Source: Bryobacteraceae bacterium
Lineage (GTDB): Bacteria > Acidobacteriota > Terriglobia > Bryobacterales > Bryobacteraceae
DNA length: 8,726 bases
Reading direction: 5' to 3'
Assembly (NCBI GenBank): GCA_025929455.1
Contig: JAICMB010000111.1
Location: forward strand, 1-8,726
Part shown: positions 1 through 6,425 of the stretch, in pieces
Numbering within the stretch: the stretch's first letter is position 1
How the letters are laid out: each line of letters begins with the position of its first letter
Position numbers and translations under genes: made by a program
Notes under the pieces: model-generated
Told to the model about the DNA's origin: nothing
Databases searched by the model: none
Seen by the model: only the letters and a program-made list of their open reading frames with translations

Positions 1-1110
1 GGGACGAATGAACTCGATTCGATCGTCAACGCATGCGAGGACGGCTTTAGCGCTGACGACAGCGCCGCGGCAGCGCCGTATCTTTACCACGACCTTACGC
101 CGCGCGTGCTCGCCACCCCGCGGCACTATGCTTATATAAAAATCGCCGAGGGTTGCGACCATCCCTGCTCGTTCTGCGTGATCCCGCAGTTTCGCGGGAC
201 TTTCCGCAGCCGCCGTTTCGAGTCCGTCATTGCAGAGACGACGCGCCTGTTTGCGCAGGGCGTGCGCGAGATCAATCTCATCGGCCAGGACACGACCTCC
301 TACGGCGAGGACCTCGGACTCAAGGACGGCCTCGCACACCTCATGGCGCGGCTGGCGCAGATCGAAACGCCGCACGACAAGTGGGTTCGTTTTCTCTACT
401 GCTATCCCAACCGCATCACACAGAAATTGCTCGACACCATCGCCGAGCATGTTGCGCTCGTTAAATATATCGACATGCCGCTGCAGCACGCCAGCGCGCC
501 GGTGCTGAAACGCATGAAGCGCGGTTCGCACGGCGATTTCTTTTTAAAACTGCTCGAACGCATTCGCGCCACCATTCCTGGAGTCGCGATACGCACCAGC
601 ATGATCGTCGGATTCCCTGGCGAAACGGACGCCGATTTCGAAACGCTATGCCGGTTCGTCGAGGCCGCGCGTTTCGATCGCCTCGGCGTATTCAGCTACT
701 CGGATGAAGAAACCAGCGCGAGTTTTCACCTCGACGGCAAGGCTGATAAACGCACAATATACAATCGCAAGCGCGCGCTCATGGCGCTGCAACGCCGCAT
801 CTCGCGCGCGCAGAACAAGGCGCGTATCGGCGAAGAACTGACGGTGCTGGTCGAGGGCCCATCCGAGGAAACACCGCTGCTCTGGGAAGCGCGCCTCCCT
901 TCCCAAGCGCCCGAAATCGACGGCGTCTGCTACATCAACGACCTCGGCGAATACCGTGCTGCTCCCGGGCAGTTCCGCCGCATGCGCATTACGGAAGCTC
1001 GCGATTACGATCTCATTGGTGCGCTCGTGGACCGCCCAGCGCCCGAGCAGCCGCTCCCAGCGCCGGTGCTTGCAGCCGCGAGTCCCTTCCCCATTCTCGC
1101 GGCGCGTTAA
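1..1110 (+). CDS. rimO: Ribosomal protein S12 methylthiotransferase RimO (5' end missing)
   Basis: Radical-SAM enzyme that methylthiolates a conserved aspartate of ribosomal protein S12 in the cytoplasm, using two iron-sulfur clusters. The reading frame is open from base 1, so the gene begins upstream of the window; 369 codons are visible. By comparison with the roughly 440-residue family, about 100 N-terminal residues (most of the UPF0004 domain and its cluster cysteines) are outside. Visible residues 1-15 (GTNELDSIV...) look like the end of UPF0004. The radical-SAM motif CDHPCSFC has cysteines at visible codons 52, 56 and 59. IGQDTTSYG near 94-102 and GFPGET at 204-209 are typical, and a TRAM domain runs about 275-345, ending in the RimO-like DYDLIG. 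These motifs favour RimO over the tRNA enzyme MiaB. An unusual Pro/Ala-rich tail of about 25 residues follows TRAM. The GTG at 106 is internal and is not the start. First visible gene of the string. Confidence 0.95.
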   Translation, partial: GTNELDSIVNACEDGFSADDSAAAAPYLYHDLTPRVLATPRHYAYIKIAEGCDHPCSFCVIPQFRGTFRSRRFESVIAETTRLFAQGVREINLIGQDTTSYGEDLGLKDGLAHLMARLAQIETPHDKWVRFLYCYPNRITQKLLDTIAEHVALVKYIDMPLQHASAPVLKRMKRGSHGDFFLKLLERIRATIPGVAIRTSMIVGFPGETDADFETLCRFVEAARFDRLGVFSYSDEETSASFHLDGKADKRTIYNRKRALMALQRRISRAQNKARIGEELTVLVEGPSEETPLLWEARLPSQAPEIDGVCYINDLGEYRAAPGQFRRMRITEARDYDLIGALVDRPAPEQPLPAPVLAAASPFPILAAR

Positions 1111-1129
1111 CCTACATCCGGGTGTTGTC

Positions 1130-1303
1130 ATGAAATGCCCAATCTGCAAAAAGAAAGTTGAACCCGATACGCCGTGGATACCGTTCTGCAGCGAGCGCTG
1201 CAAATTGATCGACCTCGGCAACTGGGCGTCGGAAAAGTACGTCATCTCCACACCCGCCGCGCCCGAGCCGCAATCTGGCGGCGAGGACGAAGGCGACCGA
1301 TAG
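1130..1303 (+). CDS. yacG: DNA gyrase inhibitor YacG, zinc-binding
   Basis: Small zinc-finger protein of 57 residues. In E. coli the family binds GyrB and inhibits gyrase; that role is family knowledge, not shown here. The four zinc-ligand cysteines are present in the family pattern: C3 and C6 (MKCPIC), C20 and C24 (PFCSERC). They are followed by the diagnostic segment [12 protein letters not shown] at about 26-37. The tail is acidic (GGEDEGDR), as is common in the family. I chose the ATG at 1130 because the family starts right before the first CPxC; the upstream extension of this frame is a shadow of rimO. It lies 19 nt after the rimO stop with only a weak Shine-Dalgarno-like sequence. The TAG stop shares its G with the GTG start of pgpA, so the two are probably translationally coupled. 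Confidence 0.93.
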   Translation: MKCPICKKKVEPDTPWIPFCSERCKLIDLGNWASEKYVISTPAAPEPQSGGEDEGDR

Positions 1304-1779
1304 TGAACGGTACGGCGCGCCTGCTCGCCACACTGCTCGCCACGTGGTTCGGCTGCGGATATTTCCCGAAAGGGCCGGGCACGGCCGGGTCGGTCGCGGC
1401 TGTCGCCATCGCGCTCGCGTTGTACTACGGCGCCGGCTTGAGCGCGCCCTGGTTTGCGTTGCTCGGGTTCGCGATCAGCGTGCCCGGCATCTGGGCGGCG
1501 GGCGTGCTCGCGCACAATCTGAACATCGAAGATCCCCAAATCGTCGTCATCGACGAAGTGGCCGGCCAGTGGATCGCCATCGCAGGCGCTACCGTCCTCA
1601 ACTGGAAAAGCTGGCTGCTCGCATTCCTGCTGTTCCGGTTTTTCGATATCTGGAAGCCCGTGCCAATACGCAACGCGGAGCGCCTGCCCGGCGGATTGGG
1701 CATCGTAGCCGATGATCTCATCGCGGGCGTCTGGGGGGCGCTTGTTATATTCGTAGCAGGATACTTTCACCTGTACTGA
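1303..1779 (+). CDS. pgpA: Phosphatidylglycerophosphatase A
   Basis: Inner-membrane phosphatase that dephosphorylates phosphatidylglycerophosphate to phosphatidylglycerol, the last step of PG synthesis. The 158-residue length suits the family. Conserved blocks: GYFPKGPGTAGS (19-30), the acidic DEVAGQW (84-90), FRFFDIWKP (111-119) and the Asp pair at 137-138 in GIVADDLIAG. Hydrophobic segments near 30-43, 50-70, 90-112 and 140-155 fit the multi-span fold. I placed the start at GTG 1303 because it gives a family-like N-terminus (NGTARLLATLLATWFG) and a GAAGG ribosome-binding site sits at 1289-1293, nine bases upstream inside yacG. It overlaps the yacG stop by one base. The ATG at 1174 in the same frame lies inside yacG and would add 43 unrelated residues. 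The stop is one base before the next gene. Confidence 0.95.
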   Translation: MNGTARLLATLLATWFGCGYFPKGPGTAGSVAAVAIALALYYGAGLSAPWFALLGFAISVPGIWAAGVLAHNLNIEDPQIVVIDEVAGQWIAIAGATVLNWKSWLLAFLLFRFFDIWKPVPIRNAERLPGGLGIVADDLIAGVWGALVIFVAGYFHLY

Positions 1780-1780
1780 T

Positions 1781-2809
1781 ATGCCGGCAAAGAAGAACGC
1801 CAACGGGCGGCCACAAATCGACAGCGTTACGCCGGCGGCGGCCATCCCGGGCGGCGAATTTCAGATTCGCGGCAAAGCGCTGGCCAAAGCGGATCGCCCT
1901 CACGTCACCATCGGCGAAGTCCCCGCGCCCATCGTGATCGGATCGGATACCTACGTGGTGGCGCGCGTGCCGGATGGCGCGTCCACCGGCGAGATCGTCA
2001 TCGAAGCCGGCGACGGCGCGAGCCCGGCATGGAACTGCGATGTCGGCGTACAGATCGCCGACAATCTCTATCCCGTTGGCAATCCCGCGGTCGATCAAGC
2101 CGGCAATGTGTACGTGACCTTCAGCGGCCCGCGCGGCCAGAAGACGCCGGTGTCCGTATACCGCATCGATCTCAACTACAACTCGCGTCCGTTCGTGAGC
2201 GATGTCATGAACGCAACAGGCCTGGCGGTCGATCATGAAGGAATGCTGTATGTCACGAGCCGCTACGACGGTATCGTGTATCAGGTCACTCCTGGCGGAA
2301 ACACTTCGCCGTATGTGGAGGGCATGGGCGTCGCGACGGGGATAGCATTCGACAAGGACGAGAACCTCTACGTAGGCGACCGCAGCGGCACCATTTTTAA
2401 GATCAGCCGCTCGCGCCAGATCTACGTCTTCGCAACCATCGAAGCATCGGTCGCGGCATATCATCTCGCGTTCGGTCCGGACGACTATCTGTATATCACG
2501 GGTCCCACCACGTCCAGCTTCGATGTCGTGCATCGTGTTGCGCCGAGCGGCGACGTCGAGGTGTATCACCGCGGTCTCGGCCGCCCGCAGGGTCTGGCAT
2601 TCGATCGCGAAGGTCGCCTGTATGTGGCCGCATCGCTGGCGGGCCGCCGCGGCCTCGTGCGCTTCGACCAGCAGCGCAAACCGGAGCTGTTCCTGTCGGG
2701 CCCTGGTATCGTTGGTCTGGCCTTCACACCCTCCCGCGCGCTCATGGTTTGCACCAACAACGCGCTCTTTCGCGTGGACGTGGGCATCGCCGGCACGCTA
2801 CTCTCTTGA
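1781..2809 (+). CDS. IPT/TIG plus NHL/SMP-30-type beta-propeller protein, function unknown
   Basis: Protein of 342 residues with two recognisable parts. Residues about 10-88 look like an IPT/TIG immunoglobulin-like domain (IDSVTPAAAIPGGEFQIRG, with an IVI and GEIVIEAGDG strand pattern). Residues about 95-338 carry NHL/gluconolactonase-like propeller repeats, seen as recurring blocks of the type GLAFDREGRLYVAA: 102-114, 147-160, 187-200, 229-240, 271-284 and a degenerate one at 311-324. About six blades are likely. Automatic pipelines may call it gluconolactonase, but I see no case for a specific reaction. There is no signal peptide or transmembrane segment, so it appears cytoplasmic, unlike most IPT and NHL proteins, which are extracellular. 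The start ATG is one base after the pgpA stop and the TGA overlaps the cinA ATG by one base, so its synthesis is probably coupled to both neighbours. Whether it binds metabolites, protein or RNA (as some NHL domains do) cannot be told from sequence. Confidence 0.85.
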   Translation: MPAKKNANGRPQIDSVTPAAAIPGGEFQIRGKALAKADRPHVTIGEVPAPIVIGSDTYVVARVPDGASTGEIVIEAGDGASPAWNCDVGVQIADNLYPVGNPAVDQAGNVYVTFSGPRGQKTPVSVYRIDLNYNSRPFVSDVMNATGLAVDHEGMLYVTSRYDGIVYQVTPGGNTSPYVEGMGVATGIAFDKDENLYVGDRSGTIFKISRSRQIYVFATIEASVAAYHLAFGPDDYLYITGPTTSSFDVVHRVAPSGDVEVYHRGLGRPQGLAFDREGRLYVAASLAGRRGLVRFDQQRKPELFLSGPGIVGLAFTPSRALMVCTNNALFRVDVGIAGTLLS

Positions 2810-4056
2810 TGGCCGCGCCAGCCTGGCAAAACGGCGCTGAGATCATTGCGGTCGGCTCCGAGTTATTGACTCCGCAGCGCATCGACACCGACTCACTATA
2901 TCTCACACGCGAGTTAGACAATCTCGGTATCGAGCTTACACGCAAATGTGCTTTGGGAGATAACCGTGCCCGGCTGGCCGATGCGATTCGGACGGCCCTG
3001 CGGCGATCGGCACTCGTGATCCTCACCGGCGGGCTCGGCCCCACCGAGGACGACGTGACACGCGAAGCCGCCGCCGATGCGCTGGGCCGCGAACTGTTGC
3101 TGGATGCCGCCGCCCTTGAGGCGCTGGAGGACCGTTTCCGCCGGTTCGGGCGTAAGATGGCGGAGAACAATCGCCGCCAGGCCTATATTGTTGCGGGCGC
3201 GTGCGTATTGCCGAATCCGCGCGGTACCGCTCCCGGACAGTGGATCGAAGCGGACGGCCGCATTCTCATGTTGCTGCCCGGTCCGCCGCACGAATTGCAG
3301 GCGATGTTTTTCCGCGAGTGCCTTCCCCGCCTACAGGCCATCGCGCCGTCCGTGGTTATTCGGACCCGTTTTTGGCGCATCGCCGCGATGCCCGAATCCG
3401 AGGTCGACGCACTGCTCGCGCCCGTCTACACCGGCTACAACCAGGTCGCCACCACCATTCTCTCGGGTGTCGCGGGAATCGAAATGCACCTGCGTGCGCA
3501 ATGCGCGACAGAAGCGGAAGCGAACGCCGTGCTCGATGACCTCTGCGGGCGCATGGAGCCGCTGCTGGGCCATCGCCTCACATCGAAAACGGGAGAAACC
3601 GTGGAGGAAGTTGTAGGCGGCCTGCTGCGTGCCCGCGGCGCACGCGTTGCCGTCGCCGAAAGCGCAACGGGTGGCATGCTCGGCGAGCGGATCACCTCAG
3701 TGCCCGGCAGTTCGGAATATTTTTCGGGCGGGTTCCTAGCCTACAGCGATCAGGCGAAACACGCGTTGCTCGGCATCCCCGAAGCGATGCTCCGCGAGCA
3801 CACAGCCGTGAGTGAACCCGTCGCGGCGGCCATGGCGCAAGCCGCGCGCGAACGCACGGGCTCCGACTACGGCCTTTCCGTCACCGGCTATGGGGGGCCG
3901 GATGGACCCGATGTGGGCCTCATGTTCACCGGCCTCGCTACGCCACATGGCGTCGAAGTGCGCCGCTCAAAGATGCCCGGCGATCGTGCACGCATCCGCG
4001 CTTACACCTGTCTCTATCTGCTGGACTGGCTGCGCCGAACGCTGCTGTCCGTTTAA
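2809..4056 (+). CDS. cinA: CinA: MoCF-like domain plus C-terminal PncC (NMN amidohydrolase) domain
   Basis: Two-domain protein of 415 residues, usual length for full-size CinA. In the family the N-terminal domain (COG1058) acts as an ADP-ribose pyrophosphatase and the C-terminal PncC domain deamidates NMN in pyridine-nucleotide salvage. MoCF-like domain: about 10-170, with VGSELL (15-20), TGGLGPTEDD (73-82) and LLPGPPHE (155-162). A linker/KH-like region spans about 180-260. PncC domain: about 264-415, with AESATGG (283-289), VPGSSEYFSGG (298-308), AYSDQAK (311-317) and VTGYGGPDG (358-366). Two deviations stand out: the usual AESCTGG has Ala at 286, and the usual TGIAGP..G loop is TGYGGPDG and about four residues shorter. 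The Ser, Tyr and Lys expected at the active site are kept. I chose ATG 2809 because the family N-terminus starts just before GAEIIAVGSELL and it overlaps the preceding TGA by one base. The ATG at 2749 lies inside the previous gene. Confidence 0.94.
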   Translation: MAAPAWQNGAEIIAVGSELLTPQRIDTDSLYLTRELDNLGIELTRKCALGDNRARLADAIRTALRRSALVILTGGLGPTEDDVTREAAADALGRELLLDAAALEALEDRFRRFGRKMAENNRRQAYIVAGACVLPNPRGTAPGQWIEADGRILMLLPGPPHELQAMFFRECLPRLQAIAPSVVIRTRFWRIAAMPESEVDALLAPVYTGYNQVATTILSGVAGIEMHLRAQCATEAEANAVLDDLCGRMEPLLGHRLTSKTGETVEEVVGGLLRARGARVAVAESATGGMLGERITSVPGSSEYFSGGFLAYSDQAKHALLGIPEAMLREHTAVSEPVAAAMAQAARERTGSDYGLSVTGYGGPDGPDVGLMFTGLATPHGVEVRRSKMPGDRARIRAYTCLYLLDWLRRTLLSV

Positions 4057-4331
4057 CGCGGCGGCGGCGTGTTCGTTTGAGTCTCAGTGGTCGATGTCGT
4101 GGTGTTCTTCTTGCCGTGATGCTTTTTCGTCTTGGTATGCGTTTTCACGGTGTCGGCGTTCGTGCCGTTGGCATCCGAAGTAGTCGTGGTTGACGTCGAG
4201 TTGCTGTGTTTCTTTTTGCCGTGATGCTTGGTGTGTGTATCCGTAGTCGTGGTCTGCGTTTGCGTGCTGGGCTCCTGCGCAAACACCATGCTTCCCAGCG
4301 CGAGAGCGGCAACGATGAAAGTCGTCTTCAT
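4053..4331 (-). CDS. Small exported Thr/Lys/His-rich protein, function unknown
   Basis: Hypothetical protein of 92 residues. Residues 1-18 form a clear Sec signal peptide (MKTTFIVAALALGSMVFA) with predicted cleavage after Ala18. The mature part is low-complexity, polar and basic: runs of Thr, plus two copies of a unit with THTK, KHHGKK (35-40 and 70-75) and a Thr/Ser tract, spaced 35 residues. It ends in TNTPPPR. I chose the ATG at 4331 because the signal peptide starts there and an AGGAG ribosome-binding site lies 8 bases upstream on the minus strand; the upstream extension of the frame to 4409 has neither. The 3' end interlocks with cinA: both TAA stops sit inside the palindrome TTAA at 4053-4056. 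Similar small exported Lys/His/Thr-rich proteins are, from memory, common in Acidobacteriota. Metal, nucleic-acid or cell-wall binding through His/Lys is conceivable, but nothing proves it. Confidence 0.8.
   Translation of the reverse strand: MKTTFIVAALALGSMVFAQEPSTQTQTTTTDTHTKHHGKKKHSNSTSTTTTSDANGTNADTVKTHTKTKKHHGKKNTTTSTTETQTNTPPPR
4109..4229. repeat. Two-copy in-gene direct repeat encoding KHHGKK
   Basis: The 14-mer ttgccgtgatgctt occurs at 4111-4124 and again at 4216-4229, exactly 105 bases (35 codons) apart, so the small exported protein's repeat is visible in DNA as well as protein. Flanking Thr/Ser codons are similar but have diverged. This suggests an internal tandem duplication that has kept frame. 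The mature protein is essentially two such units. Confidence 0.7.
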
Positions 4332-4516
4332 GAATAGTTCTCCTCTCGCACAACACAGCAACTCGAATACCGCCGGGACATAGAACCATTCTGTGCCGTT
4401 CACGTTCAAATACCGCGGTTATTCCGGAACTTTCTGCCGGGTTGATGAAGAAAGCGCGTAAATCTGTCGCGTGCCGCTTTTCATTTGCTTAGGACCGCCT
4501 AGGTATTCCGCTGCAC
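4332..4516 (-). other. Intergenic region between the KimA-like gene and the small exported gene
   Basis: This 185-base gap contains the leader of the small exported gene, including its AGGAG site just above 4331. Visible structure: two 8-bp perfect palindromes, accgcggt at 4412-4419 and ttccggaa at 4422-4429; an imperfect stem with arms aaagcg (4451-4456) and cgcttt (4475-4480) around an 18-base loop; and a near-copy of the end of the transporter gene (listed separately). I found no convincing sigma-70 promoter: ttgaac at 4404-4409 read on the minus strand has no good -10 partner at the right distance. Whether the small gene has its own promoter or is read through from the transporter gene cannot be decided from sequence. 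Confidence 0.5.
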
Positions 4517-4539
4517 TTACGCATTCAAATACCACGGTA
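4405..4539. repeat. Imperfect direct repeat: transporter-gene tail and downstream leader
   Basis: The 16-base segments ttcaaataccgcggtt (4405-4420) and ttcaaataccacggta (4524-4539) match at 14 of 16 positions, and similarity extends a few bases further on the 3' side of each (an attc at 4421-4424 and at 4541-4544) with one gap. The second copy is inside the transporter gene and encodes the C-terminal PWYLN; the first, read on the same strand, would encode PRYLN. It may be the remnant of a local duplication of the gene's 3' end, or chance. Confidence 0.4.
4451..4480 (-). terminator. Weak candidate terminator hairpin after the KimA-like gene
   Basis: Arms aaagcg and cgcttt form a 6-bp stem with an 18-base loop, starting about 36 bases past the transporter stop. 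On the minus strand the right arm runs into CTTTCTTC, which is T-rich but not a proper U-tract. The long loop and short stem make it a poor intrinsic terminator; it is listed only as the best candidate in this gap. Confidence 0.2.
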
Positions 4540-6382
4540 CATTCACGATGACAATGCGCCGGTCGCCTTTCAGCAGCAGCAAGGCGGCAAGAATTTCGCC
4601 GCGCTGATTGTGCAGGAAACCGTAGTACCAGCGCTTCTCGACCAGCTCCGGCACGACCACGGCGATCGTGCGGTCCTTGTTTTCGCGCTCTAACGCGAGC
4701 ACGTGATCGATGATCGGCTGAACCACGAAACGGAACGGTGACCGCAGCACGACGAGTTGCGGCGCGGGCAGGCCGGCCTTCCGCGCCGCCTGCTCCACTT
4801 GCGTATCCCAATCGTTCTGGAACTCGTCGGTTCCTTCGCACTCCACGTGAAGGGCCCGCACGTCGCGCGACATGCTCAAGCCCATGCGCAGCGCCTTCTG
4901 AGAAACGGTAGTCCAGCTTTCCATGGGTACGACCACAATCGGTTCCGGAGTCTCGTGGCCCAGGAATCCTTCGCGCGGCCGGATCTGGCGCTCGACGTTT
5001 TTATATTGCCGGTGCACGCCCGCCATCAGCATAAGGATCGCGGGCACCAGGACCACCACCACCCACGCGCCCGCGATGAACTTCGCCATGAGCACGACGA
5101 TGACGGTTGCGCCGGTCGCGATCGCGCCGATGCCGTTGATGAACAGCGCGCTGCGCCAGCGCCCCTTGCGCGCTTTTCGCCAATGGCTGACCATGCCGGC
5201 CTGCGAAAGCGTGAATGCCAGAAATGCGCCGACCGCGAACAGCGGAATCAATCGATCCGTAATGCCTTGGAAGATGATCAGGAGAAGTCCCGCGAGCACA
5301 GCCAGCACCCAGATGCCTTGCGAATACACCAGGCGGCGGCCGCGATTCGCGAACGAGCGCGGCAGAAAATCGTCGGCTGCAATCACCCGGCACAGGCGCG
5401 GGAAGCCCGCGAAAGAGGTGTTCGCCGATAAGCAAAGCACCATCAGCACCGCGGCCATGGTGATGAAATAGAACACGCCCCGCCCCGCGACGGCGCCCGT
5501 CAACTGCGAAAGCACGCTCTGATATCCGGCCTGGCCCGGCGGCGTGGCGCCGATTTGATAAGCGTTGGTGAGATAGGCGATGCCCGCGAGCAGGATAATG
5601 AGCAGTCCCACAATCGCCGACAGCGTTCTGCGGGCGTTCGGGACCACCGGTTTGCTGAACGCCTGCACGCCGTTGCTGACTGCTTCGATGCCGGTCAGCG
5701 CGGTACATCCACTCGCGAACGCCTGCAGCAGCATCCACATTCCTACGGCCTGCTGCGCGGCGCGCGGGTGCGGCGCGGGCACAACCTGATGCGGGTGGCC
5801 GCCGGTCGCGATGACCTGCCACACCCCGCACGCGATCACGATGAAAAGCATGCCCACGAAAAGATAAGCGGGCGCCATGAAAAGCACGCCGGCTTCGCGC
5901 ACCCCGCGCAGGTTTACGAACGTCAGCAGCACCAGAACCGCGATACATAGCTCCAGCGTGTGCGGCTGCAAGGACGGCGCGGCGGAGACCAGCGCGCCGA
6001 TGCCGGCGGAAATGCCGACTGCGACGTTCAACAGATAATCGATCATCAGCGCGGCGGCGGCGAATAATCCGGCGCGCTGGCCCAGGTTCTCTTTTGCAAC
6101 GGTATACGATCCGCCGCCGCCCGGATACGCTTTAATCGTCTGGCGGTAGCTGAGCGAAACGATGGCGAGCAGCACGATAATCGCGGTGCTCAGCGGCAGG
6201 ATGTAGGCAAGGCCCGCGGCGCCGAGCGGCAGCAAAATCGTGAGCGCCGCCTCGGGTCCGTACGCCGACGAACTCAGCGCGTCCAGGCCGAAGGTCGGTA
6301 TCGCCTGTACGGGCCGCAGCCTCTCGTTCTCATCTTCGTCGGAAGCGAGGGGCCGGCCTAGGAGAAAGTCCAGAACCGCCAT
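4517..6382 (-). CDS. APC-superfamily transporter resembling KimA (proton-coupled K+ importer)
   Basis: Integral membrane protein of 621 residues with about 12 hydrophobic segments between roughly 45 and 455, then a soluble C-terminal domain (about 480-621). It would normally be called an amino-acid permease, but it matches Bacillus subtilis KimA (YdaO, about 607 residues) as I remember it almost throughout: GRPL near the N-terminus, GLDALSSSAYG (32-42), LSYRQTIKAYPGGGGSYTVAKENLG (77-101, in parts), IDYLLNVAVGISAG (114-127), GCTALTGIEAVSN (225-237), SANTSFAGFP (319-328), LIPLFAVGAF (378-387), TLSQAGM (391-397), and in the tail VVVPMESWTTVSQKAL and FLHNQRGEIL. D34, Y41, D115, Y116 and S125 line up with residues I recall at the KimA K+ site (Asp36, Tyr43, Asp117, Tyr118, Ser125). 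One substitution: Phe382 where KimA has Tyr in LIPLYAVG. The start ATG 6382 fits the KimA N-terminus, although no clear Shine-Dalgarno precedes it. It lies 43 bases after the Uma2 gene on the same strand. Confidence 0.85.
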   Translation of the reverse strand: MAVLDFLLGRPLASDEDENERLRPVQAIPTFGLDALSSSAYGPEAALTILLPLGAAGLAYILPLSTAIIVLLAIVSLSYRQTIKAYPGGGGSYTVAKENLGQRAGLFAAAALMIDYLLNVAVGISAGIGALVSAAPSLQPHTLELCIAVLVLLTFVNLRGVREAGVLFMAPAYLFVGMLFIVIACGVWQVIATGGHPHQVVPAPHPRAAQQAVGMWMLLQAFASGCTALTGIEAVSNGVQAFSKPVVPNARRTLSAIVGLLIILLAGIAYLTNAYQIGATPPGQAGYQSVLSQLTGAVAGRGVFYFITMAAVLMVLCLSANTSFAGFPRLCRVIAADDFLPRSFANRGRRLVYSQGIWVLAVLAGLLLIIFQGITDRLIPLFAVGAFLAFTLSQAGMVSHWRKARKGRWRSALFINGIGAIATGATVIVVLMAKFIAGAWVVVVLVPAILMLMAGVHRQYKNVERQIRPREGFLGHETPEPIVVVPMESWTTVSQKALRMGLSMSRDVRALHVECEGTDEFQNDWDTQVEQAARKAGLPAPQLVVLRSPFRFVVQPIIDHVLALERENKDRTIAVVVPELVEKRWYYGFLHNQRGEILAALLLLKGDRRIVIVNVPWYLNA

Positions 6383-6425
6383 GTTCAGCGCGTTTTTGCA
6401 ATTACCGGCAGACGGTTACGCGTAG

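Noticed and set aside
646..1845. Long open frame of 399 codons on the minus strand across rimO, yacG and pgpA
   Set aside because: It runs antisense to three well-supported genes with clear family motifs, has no recognisable domain and has Arg/Ala/Glu-rich composition typical of an antisense frame in high-GC DNA.
1745..2569. Minus-strand open frame of 274 codons opposite the propeller gene
   Set aside because: Antisense shadow of the NHL repeats; no family motif and no plausible ribosome-binding site.
4053..4331. Low-complexity Thr/His/Lys repeat region as a CRISPR-like or satellite array
   Set aside because: Only two copies, kept in frame and inside a coding sequence with signal peptide and ribosome-binding site.
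4332..4409. Extension of the small exported protein to an upstream ATG at 4409
   Set aside because: The extra 26 residues precede a textbook signal peptide that has its own AGGAG site; the longer form would bury the signal sequence.
4426..4470. ECF-sigma-like promoter (ggaactt) on the plus strand
   Set aside because: No matching -10 element at the proper spacing, and no plus-strand gene lies downstream.
5001..5948. Second minus-strand frame of 315 codons inside the transporter gene
   Set aside because: Same strand but shifted frame, with an Arg/Ala/Gly-rich translation; the KimA-like frame has clear motifs over the same bases.
6383..6425. c-di-AMP (ydaO-type) riboswitch before the KimA-like gene
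   Set aside because: The 43-base gap is far too short, and the Uma2 leader (72 bases) is also too short.
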